Shown here in pieces: positions 24,220-33,902 of a stretch of 64,000 nucleotides of DNA (positions are counted from its first letter, which is position 1; every line of letters begins with the position of its first letter). The notes beneath the pieces were generated by a model. That model was not told where the DNA came from, made no database searches, and saw nothing but the letters and a program-made list of their open reading frames with translations. The stretch covers positions 1-64,000 of the forward strand of contig CAZYVU010000003.1 of NCBI GenBank assembly GCA_964651435.1, given 5' to 3'. The stretch is from CAZYVU01 sp964651435 (lineage in GTDB: Bacteria > Desulfobacterota > Syntrophorhabdia > Syntrophorhabdales > CAYQXL01). A program made the position numbers and the translations under genes.

Positions 24220-24516
24220 AATCTTTGCCTCCTCTGTCTCTAAATTGGAGAGGACTTCAAGTCCCCTCGATTGCCTCAACCGTTCGTTGAAAAGATTACG
24301 AACTGCTCTATAGATGCCCCGGCTGACTATCTCATCGGACCACCCTCCGCGGTTTCACCTCCTCTCCCTTTTTGGTGAAATCTATACTATCTGTTAGAAC
24401 CTGTCAATGCATATGTTGTACCACATTGGGAACCCATGAAACTAAAAGGAGTTACCCATTACAGGCAGGAAAGAGGCCGACCGTTCGTCGGGATTTTCCG
24501 ACCAACGCAGCGCTGC
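24220..24516. other. Intergenic region upstream of the secreted protein gene
   Basis: These 297 bases separate two minus-strand genes and should hold the promoter of the secreted protein gene and the end of the response-regulator transcript. A small dyad, CCGAC (24477-24481) with GTCGG (24487-24491), lies 26 bp past the regulator stop and could be a weak terminator. I found no strong sigma70 or sigma54 promoter. Confidence 0.4.
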
Positions 24517-26007
24517 TTAGTCGGATATTTCCGATAGGGGCGAGTTGCCATGATTACGGCGGCCCGAGGCCTTCAGTCGCATCTGCATCTCCCTGTAATC
24601 GTAAAGCCCCAAGTCCTTCAGTCGTCCTATGCCGACAAAGAAGGTGTCCCGATTGATGCCCAGGCGCTCGATAATCCGTTTCGGCTCAAGGGCTTCGGGA
24701 TGGGTTGCGGGGTTGTTGGATGGGGACGCCAGATAGAGGTAGAGCCGATACTCGGCGGCAGTCAGCCGGGCGTCGATGAGGGAGTCTGCGGGAAGGGGAA
24801 AGGCGGGGTGCCTCTGATCGGCCCGGGCGCCCTGCCTGACCTCGCCCGGGATCTGATCGATCTTGATCAGATTTCCCTCTGACATGATGTATGCGCGCTC
24901 GACCACCGATTCCAGTTGTCTCACGTTGCCGGGCCAGAAATAGGCCATGAGGAGGCTCAGGGCGCCGGCATCCATGTCTTTGCGTTGGCCGTGAACCTTT
25001 TCAAGGCGGTCCAGGAAATGTTCGATGAGCAGCGGGATGTCCGTCACCCGCTCACGCAAGGGCGGTATGGTAAAGGCGATGACATTAAGCCGGTAGAAAA
25101 GGTCTTCTCTGAACCGGCCTTTATCGATCTCTTCCTCCAGCCTCTTGTTTGTGGCCGCCAGGATGCGGACGTCGAGCTTTAACGTCTCCTTGCCCCCCAG
25201 CCTCCGGACTTCCCGCTCCTGGAGGGCGCGCAGGAGTTTGGCCTGTGTGTTGAGGGAAAGGTCCGATATTTCATCGAGAAAGAGCGTGCTTCCGTTTGCC
25301 TGTTCCAGAAGGCCCGTATGGCGTGCCACTGCACCGGTGAAAGCACCCTTTTCGTAGCCGAAAAGCTCGCTTTCCAGAAGTGATTCAGGGATGGCGGCAC
25401 AGTTGATGGCAAAGAACGGGCGGTCCTTGCGCGGGCTGTTGAAATGGATGCTCTTGGCGAAAAGCTCTTTGCCCGTGCCGCTCTCGCCGTAGATGAGGAC
25501 CGTGGAGTTTGTGGGCGCTACCTTTCTGACGAGGCGGTAGAGCTCTTCCATGCCGCCGTGGACGCCGATGATGTTATCCAAGGTAAACCGATCGACGAGC
25601 TGGTCCTTGAGCCGTATGTTGTCCTGGAGGAGCTTTGCCTGATTGATGGCGTTTGTGATGGTCAGAAGAAGCTGCTCCTTTTCGAAGGGCTTTTCCAGGT
25701 AGTAGAAGGCCCCCAGCTTTGTAGCCTCCACGGCCGAGGCGATGGATCCGAAGGCGGTGATGATGATGACATGGCTCAACATGTGGCGGGCCTTCACCTC
25801 CTTTAAGACCTCCGTCCCGTCGCCATCGGGAAGCCTCAGGTCCGTGAGAACGACATCGAAGGTGTCTCCCTTCAGTGCATCGATGGCCTGATGAACGGAG
25901 CCGACATCATCGACGTAAAAGCCCTCACCGGCAAGTATGGTCTTGATGATCGTCCGTTGATTGACATCGTCTTCCACAACAAGAATGGTGCCCTTTTCAC
26001 GCTTCAT
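24517..26007 (-). CDS. Sigma54-dependent response regulator (NtrC family) with an unusual C-terminus
   Basis: This 496-residue protein has a receiver domain (VVEDDVNQRTI with phosphoacceptor Asp near residue 57 in VVLTDLRLPDGDG), then an AAA+ activator domain with Walker A GESGTGKELFAKS, the sigma54-contacting GAFTGA loop and an intact arginine finger region. The C-terminal domain does not look like the usual Fis-type helix-turn-helix: it reads LTAAEYRLYLYLAS then RIIERLGINRDTFFVGIGRLKDLGLYDY, more like a winged helix. It overlaps the histidine kinase gene by 11 bases, so the two form a two-component pair. Confidence 0.93.
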   Translation of the reverse strand: MKREKGTILVVEDDVNQRTIIKTILAGEGFYVDDVGSVHQAIDALKGDTFDVVLTDLRLPDGDGTEVLKEVKARHMLSHVIIITAFGSIASAVEATKLGAFYYLEKPFEKEQLLLTITNAINQAKLLQDNIRLKDQLVDRFTLDNIIGVHGGMEELYRLVRKVAPTNSTVLIYGESGTGKELFAKSIHFNSPRKDRPFFAINCAAIPESLLESELFGYEKGAFTGAVARHTGLLEQANGSTLFLDEISDLSLNTQAKLLRALQEREVRRLGGKETLKLDVRILAATNKRLEEEIDKGRFREDLFYRLNVIAFTIPPLRERVTDIPLLIEHFLDRLEKVHGQRKDMDAGALSLLMAYFWPGNVRQLESVVERAYIMSEGNLIKIDQIPGEVRQGARADQRHPAFPLPADSLIDARLTAAEYRLYLYLASPSNNPATHPEALEPKRIIERLGINRDTFFVGIGRLKDLGLYDYREMQMRLKASGRRNHGNSPLSEISD

Positions 26008-27415
26008 AATGCGGAATCCTGATCTCCATTGTCGTGCCCCGTCCGGCCTCGGTGGCGACGACTATCGTTCCGTTATGCTCCTCGATGAGCCGCTTGCTGA
26101 TCGAAAGGCCGAGTCCGAAACCTAACGTTTTCGTCGAAAAGTAAGGCTCAAAAACCTTCTGGAGGTCCCCCTCCTTGATGCCCGTGCCGGTATCGGCCAC
26201 CGTAATGACGGACATTTGGCAATCGGTGGCGTATTTTACCGTCACCGTCCCTGTGTCTTCGATGGACTGGATGGCGTTGAGCACGAGATTGAGAATGCAG
26301 ATCCTCATGTATTCGCGGTCGCAATAAAGGCTCTGGTCTCCATCCCCGTCTGCGAGGACCACACTGACACCGTCTTTGACCTTGCCCTTCAGCAAATAGA
26401 TCGCTTCCTCGATAAGGGCCCTGGTGGGGACCCATTCTTTCCTGAGCTTGACCGGTCTTCCCAGGAGAAGGAAATTGTGAATCAGCTCGTTCACCCTGTG
26501 AATCTCGATGATTGAGTTCTGAAGCAGGGATACAAGGTCCTCCCTCTCCGCCATCGTCGACAGGGCGATCTTCTCCTTAACGTGGCCGATGGAGAGAAGC
26601 AGAAAGTTGAGGGGGTTCCTGATTTCATGGGCTATGCCCGACGAGAGCTGCCCGATGATGGAGAGCTGTTCCGTCTTTTTCAGCTTTTCCTCCAGCACCT
26701 TTCTCTCGTCCATCTTGTCGACCATCTCGTTAAAGCTCTTGACGAGCGTCCCGATCTCGTCGTTTCTTCCGCTGTCCTCGATCTTGACCAGTTCCCCCTG
26801 GGCGATCCTCTTGCTTGCACCCGCTATCTTCTTTATCGGTTCCGTGTACTTTTCTGCCAGGATGAGGCACACGATGATGCCTATGCCGAAGGCGAAAACC
26901 GTGCTGAGCACCCGCTTCATGTGGTTCTTCCGCTGAAGCTGCCGGTAGTCGTCCAGAAGCATGCTGATGTGTATGTAGCCCACGCTCTGGCCTTTGATCG
27001 CTACGGGCATGATAATGTTGTAGAGCCGCTGCGGCTCCCCCTTGCTTTCCTCGCCCAAACGGGCCGTTATAATGAAGTCCTTTTTGCGGGTCCCCGATAT
27101 CCTGGCTGTTGTCCCGACCTTTTCGGGTTTTGAGCTGGCGATGACCTCCGAGGTGTCGCTGAGGATGGAGATTTCATCGATACCCTTCCGGTTGAGCATA
27201 TCGACATAGTTTTTCAGTCTTTCCGTCGTGTCTCCTTTGTAGCTCATCTGCTCCACGCTTATCTGTATGGCCCGGGTTATGTCGTCGATGTTTTCCGTTA
27301 CCTTGTCTATGATCATGTCTTCGGAGCGGGAATATATGACGGTCAAAGCGCTGATGGAAAGGCCGAGAAGGACCAGCAGGATAAGGAGGAGGCGTGCCTT
27401 GAGTGAAAAGGTCAT
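25997..27415 (-). CDS. Membrane sensor histidine kinase
   Basis: This 472-residue kinase has a first membrane helix at residues 7-27, a periplasmic sensor region to about 165, a second helix near 170-190, then HAMP, HisKA with GIAHEIRNPLNFLL (phosphorylated His), and HATPase with the N box (NLVLNAIQSIED), ADTGTGI and GFGLGLSIS. The sensor region looks like a single Cache-type domain. It probably phosphorylates the response regulator encoded immediately downstream. The stimulus is unknown, and no sigma54 promoter of a target gene was found nearby. Confidence 0.93.
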   Translation of the reverse strand: MTFSLKARLLLILLVLLGLSISALTVIYSRSEDMIIDKVTENIDDITRAIQISVEQMSYKGDTTERLKNYVDMLNRKGIDEISILSDTSEVIASSKPEKVGTTARISGTRKKDFIITARLGEESKGEPQRLYNIIMPVAIKGQSVGYIHISMLLDDYRQLQRKNHMKRVLSTVFAFGIGIIVCLILAEKYTEPIKKIAGASKRIAQGELVKIEDSGRNDEIGTLVKSFNEMVDKMDERKVLEEKLKKTEQLSIIGQLSSGIAHEIRNPLNFLLLSIGHVKEKIALSTMAEREDLVSLLQNSIIEIHRVNELIHNFLLLGRPVKLRKEWVPTRALIEEAIYLLKGKVKDGVSVVLADGDGDQSLYCDREYMRICILNLVLNAIQSIEDTGTVTVKYATDCQMSVITVADTGTGIKEGDLQKVFEPYFSTKTLGFGLGLSISKRLIEEHNGTIVVATEAGRGTTMEIRIPHYEA

Positions 27416-27493
27416 GTTATGATCCTCAGCCGCGCCTGAAGTCGCGACCCGGCAGATGTTCGTCCGTCCATAGCCATGTGCCCGGTATTTACT

Positions 27494-27979
27494 TCACAGC
27501 TTGTCGCCGACCTTTCTTAGGAGCGCCACAGCGTAAACCTCTATGGCCTCACGCCTTCCCACGGCGCCGAAGCCTTCCCCCCTTTTCCCCTTTATGCCGA
27601 TGTCACCGGGGTCCATGTCCAGGACGGTTGCCAGGCGCGCCTTCATAGCCGCCCTGTACTCCACTATCTTGGGCTCTTCGGCGGCGACCACCGTGTCGAT
27701 GTTGACGATGTGAAAGCCCCGCTGCCGGACGACATCCCCGGTCCGTTCGAGAATACGGTCGCTTCTCATGCCTTTAATCTGCGGATCGGTGTCGGGAAAG
27801 AGCTGCCCTATGTCGCCTTCGCACAGGGCCCCGAGGATGGCATCGCAGATGGCGTGGATCAGTGCGTCGCCGTCCGAATGGCCGGCAAGCCCTTTGCCGA
27901 AAGGGATCTCGATGCCTCCGAGAAAGAGGGGTCGTTTCTCGACGAGGGGGTGGATGTCATATCCGATGCCGATTCTCAT
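27494..27979 (-). CDS. ispF: 2-C-methyl-D-erythritol 2,4-cyclodiphosphate synthase
   Basis: This 161-residue enzyme makes the cyclic diphosphate in the MEP isoprenoid pathway. The start RIGIGYDIHPL carries the metal-binding Asp and His, and the GHSDGDALIHAICDA helix carries further metal ligands. The frame is open to 28201 but the ATG at 27979 overlaps the ispD stop as ATGA and matches the family start. Adjacent ispD and ispF are common and sometimes fused. Confidence 0.96.
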   Translation of the reverse strand: MRIGIGYDIHPLVEKRPLFLGGIEIPFGKGLAGHSDGDALIHAICDAILGALCEGDIGQLFPDTDPQIKGMRSDRILERTGDVVRQRGFHIVNIDTVVAAEEPKIVEYRAAMKARLATVLDMDPGDIGIKGKRGEGFGAVGRREAIEVYAVALLRKVGDKL

Positions 27980-28674
27980 GATCCGGCCTTGAGCTGCGAA
28001 AGCATGCCGTGGGCTATTACGAGATCCTCCGGCGTCGTAATCTTGATGTTGTAAGGCGAACCCTCGACGACCTTGACCTTTGTTCCCAGGGATTCGAGAA
28101 AAGATGCGTCGTCGGTGCCGTAAAATTTTTTCCCCATGCCGTTCCGATAGGCCTTGAGGATCAGATCGTACTTGAAGATCTGCGGGGTCTGGACGTGCCA
28201 CAGGGCATCCCTGTCCAGGGTCTTCATTACATACCCTTCCTTGGAAACGACCTTGATGGTGTCTTTTACGGGGATGGCGGGTATGACGGCGTCGTACATT
28301 TCCATGAGGGAGATGCCCTTTTCAATGAAGGCAGGTGTCATGAACGGCCGAACCCCATCATGAATGACAACGATTTTGCATGAGTTGTCGACTGCCTCAA
28401 GGCCGTTACGAACGGAATCCTGGCGAAGCCGTCCCCCTATGACGAGCTTGACCAGTTTGCTGAACCGGTAGGTCTCCAGGATTTCCTCCTGAATTACGGG
28501 CAGGTCCTTCTGGTTCACGACGAGGTAGATGCCGTCGATGGGATGACACTCCTGGAAAACCTGAAGCGTGTGAACTATGATGGGCTTATTCTCAAGATGG
28601 AGCAGTTGTTTGTTCGTGGGTCCGCCCATTCGCTTGCCCGTTCCGCCTGCCACTATAACTGCCACGGTTCTCAT
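27976..28674 (-). CDS. ispD: 2-C-methyl-D-erythritol 4-phosphate cytidylyltransferase
   Basis: This 232-residue nucleotidyltransferase forms CDP-methylerythritol in the MEP pathway. It has the VIVAGGTGKRMGG nucleotide-binding start, the VVIHDGVRPFM metal-binding segment and DDASFLESLG near the C-terminus. It begins 1 bp after the end of the PIN/TRAM gene on the same strand and its stop overlaps ispF. Confidence 0.96.
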   Translation of the reverse strand: MRTVAVIVAGGTGKRMGGPTNKQLLHLENKPIIVHTLQVFQECHPIDGIYLVVNQKDLPVIQEEILETYRFSKLVKLVIGGRLRQDSVRNGLEAVDNSCKIVVIHDGVRPFMTPAFIEKGISLMEMYDAVIPAIPVKDTIKVVSKEGYVMKTLDRDALWHVQTPQIFKYDLILKAYRNGMGKKFYGTDDASFLESLGTKVKVVEGSPYNIKITTPEDLVIAHGMLSQLKAGS

Positions 28675-28675
28675 G

Positions 28676-29722
28676 TTATCGTGCCCCTTCGTCCGCTTTA
28701 TACTCTTCCGGAAGATGGAATCCCCCCTCTCCCTGTTCCCGGAGTTTTCCGAAAATCATTCTGCCCGATGTTGTCTGAAGAACGCTCGTGACGATCACGT
28801 CGGCAGACCTGCCGAGAAGCCTCCTAGCCTCGTCGACGACCACCATCGTCCCGTCCTCGAGATAGCCGATCCCCTGACGCTGCTCCTTACCTTCCTTGAG
28901 TATCTTGAGGTTCAAGACCTCTCCGGGAAGTATTGCCGGCTTGAGGGACGCGGCAAGCTGGTTGATGTTAATAACCGTAATGCCCTGGAGCTCTGCCACT
29001 TTGTGGAGATTGTAGTCGTTTGTGAGAATCTTTCCTCCTATCTTCGTGGCAAGGGCTATGAGCTTTGAGTCCACGTCCTTCAGCCCCGGGAAATCGTCGT
29101 CAATAATCTTTACGGGTACGTTGACCTGCTGCTGCAAGCGATTGAGAACGTCGAGGCCCCGTCTGCCTCTGGTGCGTTTGACCTGATCCTGTGTGTCGGC
29201 GATGTGTTGCACCTCATAGAGCACAAACTGAGGGATAATGAGGGTCCCTTCCATGAAACCGGTTTCGACGATGTCGGCGACCCTCCCGTCGATTATGGTG
29301 CTTGTATCGAGAATCTTGACATTCTCCCCCTCGGGGTTCTTGACGAAGAGAGGCAGCTTTGAGAGATCGATCGTTTCACTCTTGTTGCCTCCAATGCGAA
29401 AACCGAGATAGCCGACGACGACGTAAATGAGGATGTAGATGGGCAGCGAAATGTTGACATCCTTGATAAGCTGCAAGAGAAGTCTCGATATAAACAGATT
29501 TGTTATGACAAGGCTCACGATGACGCCGACAAGGCTGCCGATGATTCGATTCATCGGGATGACCTTGAGGCGCTCCTCGATCTTAATGATCAGGTACCCT
29601 ATTCCTATGCCGAAGAGGGAGCCGACCCAGCCGAGCAGCGTACTGCCGAAGATCTCCTTGGCTACGAAAAAGCTTGTGACGGCCGTAGTAGCAACAAGAA
29701 TAATCTGTACAATGAGGTCCAA
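28676..29722 (-). CDS. Membrane-anchored PIN/TRAM-domain ribonuclease-like protein (YacL type)
   Basis: This 348-residue protein has four hydrophobic helices in the first 115 residues, a PIN nuclease domain with conserved acids (ILDTSTIIDGRVAD, VDSKLIALA, ILTNDYNLHKVA) and a C-terminal TRAM RNA-binding domain (GQGIGYLEDGTMVVVDEA). Proteins of this form, such as Bacillus YacL, sit between carD-type and ispDF genes in many bacteria, as they do here. A role in RNA turnover at the membrane is likely but unproven. Confidence 0.9.
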   Translation of the reverse strand: MDLIVQIILVATTAVTSFFVAKEIFGSTLLGWVGSLFGIGIGYLIIKIEERLKVIPMNRIIGSLVGVIVSLVITNLFISRLLLQLIKDVNISLPIYILIYVVVGYLGFRIGGNKSETIDLSKLPLFVKNPEGENVKILDTSTIIDGRVADIVETGFMEGTLIIPQFVLYEVQHIADTQDQVKRTRGRRGLDVLNRLQQQVNVPVKIIDDDFPGLKDVDSKLIALATKIGGKILTNDYNLHKVAELQGITVININQLAASLKPAILPGEVLNLKILKEGKEQRQGIGYLEDGTMVVVDEARRLLGRSADVIVTSVLQTTSGRMIFGKLREQGEGGFHLPEEYKADEGAR

Positions 29723-29728
29723 GGGCTC

Positions 29729-30223
29729 TTAACCTTTGCCGGCCCTCGCGTAGATGCCCTCGATCTCCTGCTCGATCTGCTCTTCCTCCTTATCGAGAGC
29801 GATGGACAGCTCTTTCTTGATAAGGTTTCTGGCAATCTCGAACATCTTTTTTTCACCGAAGGAAAGCTCTTTATCGATCCTCAGGCTGTACAGCTCCCTG
29901 AGAACGGTAGCTACCTCAAAAATAGAGCCGCTCTTGATGCGCTCCATGTAGTCCTTATACCGTCTGTTCCAGGGGGCGTTATCGTGACCGACGTTCCTGT
30001 CGCGGAGGATCTCGTAGACCTTGGCAACCTCATTGCTGTCGATGATGCACCGGAGCCCGGCATTTTTTTCGCCGTCAACAGGGATCATGATAGTCATGTC
30101 GGTATCGAGGATGCGCATGATATAAAAGGCCTGCTTGGTGCCCGAAAACTCTTTTTCCTCAATGGACTCGATCTTGCCGACGCCATGGCCGGGGTAGACT
30201 GCTACTTCACCAGTCTTAAACAT
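29729..30223 (-). CDS. carD: CarD-family transcription factor
   Basis: This 164-residue protein has the N-terminal RNA-polymerase-interacting Tudor-like domain (GEVAVYPGHGVGKIESIEEKE) and a helical C-terminal DNA-binding domain rich in charged residues. CarD/CdnL proteins bind the polymerase beta subunit and stabilise open promoter complexes, especially at rRNA promoters. It heads the carD-yacL-ispD-ispF group, all tightly spaced, so one promoter upstream probably drives all four. Confidence 0.92.
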   Translation of the reverse strand: MFKTGEVAVYPGHGVGKIESIEEKEFSGTKQAFYIMRILDTDMTIMIPVDGEKNAGLRCIIDSNEVAKVYEILRDRNVGHDNAPWNRRYKDYMERIKSGSIFEVATVLRELYSLRIDKELSFGEKKMFEIARNLIKKELSIALDKEEEQIEQEIEGIYARAGKG

Positions 30224-30273
30224 TATGCCTCCAAATCAGTATTCAAATACGGTTTTCCCCTCATTACGCGCAT

Positions 30274-30302
30274 ATTCTACCAAATTGAAGGTCGAATTTC
30301 AA
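30274..30302 (-). promoter_or_regulatory. Sigma70-type promoter for the carD operon
   Basis: On the minus strand TTGAAA (30302-30297) and TAGAAT (30279-30274) are 17 bp apart, placing the start about 45 bases before the carD ATG. The intergenic region is AT-rich relative to its surroundings. Confidence 0.65.
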
Positions 30303-30462
30303 TAACCGATTGTTTTCACATAATAATTCGCCTTGGGCAAGGCCGCAACCCACGATTTTTCAGGTGTCCGCCGCCGGGGCTGCGCACCGAACGAAGTGCG
30401 GTACGGGAATAAGGCATTGATGAAAGGACCCATCTTGTCTATAATCACCTGGACGTCTTCTT

Positions 30463-33400
30463 ATGAAACTCATTCGTCTTGAAATGCTTGGATTCAAGTC
30501 CTTTCTCCACAGGACCGTGCTCCACTTCGAGGATGGCATAACCTGTATCGTTGGGCCCAACGGTTGCGGGAAAAGCAACATTGTCGATGCCATAACCTGG
30601 GTTCTCGGCGAGCGGGGCACAAAGTCGCTGAGAGTAAAAGACATGGGCGACGTTATTTTCCATGGCAGCGACGGAAAACGTCCGGTCAACGTCGGTGAGG
30701 TGACCATTGACCTTCAAGATGGTGATAAGGATTTTTCCGTGCGGCGGAGAATCTACCGGGACGGCGTGAATGAATATTCTCTTAACGGCGCCCAGGTCCG
30801 ACTGAAAGACATCCAGGATTTTTTTCTCGGCACCGGAATCGGCGTCAATACCTATGCCATTGTGGAGCAGGGGAGGATAGAGCAGTTTATTACCATGAAG
30901 CCCCAGGAGCGACGCCTTCTTATTGAAGAGGCAAGCGGCATCACACGATTCGAAGAAAAGAAGCGGGAAGCGATGGCCAGAATGGAGGAGGTGAAGGCCA
31001 ACCTGGATAGGGTTGAGGACATCCAGAAGGAGGTTGAAAGCGGCTTCGGCCGTGCCCACGAGGAGTGGCAGCGGTGGAAGGAGTACAGGGCCCTCTCGGA
31101 GCGCCTCGCGGCTGTGGAAATGGAGATTCTCGCCGATGGGTGGAGGCGGATTCAGAAGAGGTCGGAGCGGCTCGAAGAACGGCGTCGGGATCTGGACCGG
31201 GAGAGGGCGCAGATGGACGAGGCCGCCCAATCGCTGAGCGCCCAAATCACAGCCAAAGAGGAGGAGTTTGCCCTATCCGATACGGTGGTCCGGGAGCTTG
31301 AGGTCAATCTAAAGGCCTTGGAGAAAGACCTTGAAGGCAGGCTGCTGGAAGTGGACCATGTAGGACGGGAGGAGGCCATACTGGCAGAGGAGAAGAAGGT
31401 TCTCCTGCAAGAGTGCAAGGAGATGGAGGAAAAAAGAGGGCGTATCGGTCAAGAGGTAAGGGAGCTGAAGGAGAGAAGTGCCGGGGAGGCTGCAAGGCTT
31501 GCCGACCTTGAGCGGCAAGCAGGCGAGGCGAAGGCGGGCATCGATAGCCTGTCCGGCCGGCTCGTGGGCCTTGACGGCGCCGTAGAGGCGGCACGAGAGA
31601 GGCTCTTTGTGACCACCAGTGCCCTTTCCGAGACAAGAAACAGAATCGCCGATGCCGAACGGCAGAGGCTCGAGAGGCGAAGGCGTGAAGAGCATCGGTT
31701 GCAGCAAAAAGGTGCTCTTCAAGAAAAGGTGCGGTCGCTCGAGAGCAAGCTTGAACCCAAAAAGACACTCCGCGCGGAACTCGATGAAGCCTGCCGGCAG
31801 CTTACGGAAAGGGAGGAGGAGGCCCTCGCGCGCAGGGACGGGCTTCAGGCGGAGCTTGGCGAGGCGAAACGCCTGGCGATGGAGGCGTCGTCGGATCTGA
31901 AGGCAAAGAAGGGTTTTCTTCGGCAGATCGAAGCCGAGACGGCTCCATCGAGGCCGGTCCGGCACGAAGGCCGCAGGCTCATGGACCTGATTACCTTCCG
32001 GGACGACTTCGAAAGGTCTCTGGAGCGGTTCTTTGTCATGGAAATGGAGTACGGCGTCATTGACGCACTCGACGCCGGAGCGGTTGCCCGGATCGCAGAG
32101 GAGAGGCCGTCCAACTACGTCTTCTTTCCTCCGGAAGGCACCTTTGCACTGGAGCAGGGAAGGGTCAAGGTTGGGGTGATCCAGGTTGACTCCGTCCTCG
32201 ATGCGCTCCGCCGCATCTGGGGCGGGGAAGAGGGGCTCTTTGCGGCCGGCGACGTGCTGATCGATTCGCGAGGCTTCATTCTCGGCGAGAAGGAGGGGAG
32301 GGGTCGCGCCATAGAACGGTTCGCTTCACGGCTGAAGATGGAGCGCGAGGTCAAGGGGATCGAAAAGACGCTGCAAGGGCATGCTTCGGCTGTAGAGGAG
32401 CTGTCGGCCCAGGCAACTGCGGCCGGACGGACTTGGGAAGAGGTTAAGGTACAACGGCAGGCGAAGGCGCGGGCCCTCGATGCGCTGGAGCGGGAGATCA
32501 TTGCGCTGACGACGGAGCTCCGTACCCAGAGCGCGGCCTTGGTCGGCCTTGATGCCGCCGGGAACCTTGAGGCTCCAGAGGAGACGGGGGAGGATTCTTC
32601 CCTGGCCGATGCCCTGGCCGGCGCAGCAAAGGAGCGGCAGGGGGCTGAGGAGGCCTTAAACGTTGCCCGAAAGGAGCGGGAGACGTTTAAGAGTGCCTAC
32701 GAAAAGGAGCGGAGCCGCTGGCATGCGCTGTCTGTCGACCTTGAGCGGATCAAGGGGCACTTGAGGGGTGTGACCGGCGAGCTCGCACGGAAGGAGGAGG
32801 AGCAGGCTTCCCTTCAAAAGGAGCTGGTGCGGAGAGGGGAAAGACTCCGGTTCATTGACAATGGAATGGCGGAGCGCGTGCTCAAAAGGGAGGGCCTGGA
32901 GCGGCAGTACGAGGCGATGCGGGTTTCCCTTGACGGGGAGGTCCACAGATACGAGGCGCTTAAAGGCGGTTTGGCGGACCTTCACATGGAAAAGACCTCT
33001 CTCGCCGACCGGAGAAACGTGCTGCTGGCGGAAAAGGAGCATCTGAGGGGTCGCCAGGAACAGGTCGAAAAGGAGCTTGCCGTTCTTGGGGAGAAGGTGG
33101 GGGTCATCGAGGATCGCCTCAAGACGGTTTACGGGATTGAAGACATAGCAGGGCTCAAGCCATCGGGCAACAAACAGCTCGAGGAGGAGAGAGAATCTTT
33201 GAAAGGCCGGATCGATGGTCTCGGTGAGGTCAATTTCAGGGCCGAAAAGGAGTACGGGGAGCTGGCGGAGCGAAGGGTCTTTCTGCAGAAGCAAAGGGCC
33301 GATCTGGAAGAGAGCGTAGAGGCGCTGAAGAAAAGCATTGCACGCATCGATGCCCTCTCGAAGGACAAATTCCTGGAGACGTTCGAAACCATAAACGGGG

Positions 33401-33798
33401 CCTTCAAGCGGTATGTGCCTCTGCTGTTCAAAGGGGGGCGGGGAAATCTCGCTCTGAGCAGCGAGACGGCAGGCGTGGAACTCTACGCACAGCCGCCCGG
33501 AAAGAGGGTGGTGCGAATGGAGCTTCTTTCCGGTGGAGAAAAGGCCCTTGTCTCGCTCTCCTTTCTGCTGTCTCTCATGGACACCCGGCCAAGTCCATTT
33601 TCCCTGCTTGATGAGATCGACGCACCGCTGGACGATGCAAATCTAGCGGGCCTCATGGACATTATGCGCGACATGAGCCGCAAGACCCAGATCCTCTTCA
33701 TCACGCACAACCGCATCACCATGACCTCGTCCAACGCCCTTCACGGTGTTACGATGGAGGAGGACGGGGTGTCGAAGATCGTCAGCGTACGTTTATAG
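30463..33798 (+). CDS. smc: Chromosome segregation SMC ATPase
   Basis: This 1111-residue protein has the SMC layout: N-terminal ATPase half with Walker A GPNGCGKSNIVDA (near residue 33), coiled coil to about residue 500, a hinge region to about 620, a second coiled coil, and the C-terminal half with signature LSGGEKALVSLSFLL and Walker B LLDEIDAPLDDAN. With ScpA and ScpB it organises the origin region of the chromosome. It is slightly short for a bacterial SMC (usually near 1170-1190). It is transcribed away from carD; ScpA/B genes are not in the window. Confidence 0.95.
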   Translation: MKLIRLEMLGFKSFLHRTVLHFEDGITCIVGPNGCGKSNIVDAITWVLGERGTKSLRVKDMGDVIFHGSDGKRPVNVGEVTIDLQDGDKDFSVRRRIYRDGVNEYSLNGAQVRLKDIQDFFLGTGIGVNTYAIVEQGRIEQFITMKPQERRLLIEEASGITRFEEKKREAMARMEEVKANLDRVEDIQKEVESGFGRAHEEWQRWKEYRALSERLAAVEMEILADGWRRIQKRSERLEERRRDLDRERAQMDEAAQSLSAQITAKEEEFALSDTVVRELEVNLKALEKDLEGRLLEVDHVGREEAILAEEKKVLLQECKEMEEKRGRIGQEVRELKERSAGEAARLADLERQAGEAKAGIDSLSGRLVGLDGAVEAARERLFVTTSALSETRNRIADAERQRLERRRREEHRLQQKGALQEKVRSLESKLEPKKTLRAELDEACRQLTEREEEALARRDGLQAELGEAKRLAMEASSDLKAKKGFLRQIEAETAPSRPVRHEGRRLMDLITFRDDFERSLERFFVMEMEYGVIDALDAGAVARIAEERPSNYVFFPPEGTFALEQGRVKVGVIQVDSVLDALRRIWGGEEGLFAAGDVLIDSRGFILGEKEGRGRAIERFASRLKMEREVKGIEKTLQGHASAVEELSAQATAAGRTWEEVKVQRQAKARALDALEREIIALTTELRTQSAALVGLDAAGNLEAPEETGEDSSLADALAGAAKERQGAEEALNVARKERETFKSAYEKERSRWHALSVDLERIKGHLRGVTGELARKEEEQASLQKELVRRGERLRFIDNGMAERVLKREGLERQYEAMRVSLDGEVHRYEALKGGLADLHMEKTSLADRRNVLLAEKEHLRGRQEQVEKELAVLGEKVGVIEDRLKTVYGIEDIAGLKPSGNKQLEEERESLKGRIDGLGEVNFRAEKEYGELAERRVFLQKQRADLEESVEALKKSIARIDALSKDKFLETFETINGAFKRYVPLLFKGGRGNLALSSETAGVELYAQPPGKRVVRMELLSGGEKALVSLSFLLSLMDTRPSPFSLLDEIDAPLDDANLAGLMDIMRDMSRKTQILFITHNRITMTSSNALHGVTMEEDGVSKIVSVRL

Positions 33799-33902
33799 CG
33801 AGCGCTGACGCTTCATGAGCGGCCACTTCGTGGCCTGGAGGAGCGCTGCGCTTTATGGGCACTCCGTTCGATGAGCGGCCTAAGGGCCTTGACGATTTCC
33901 CC

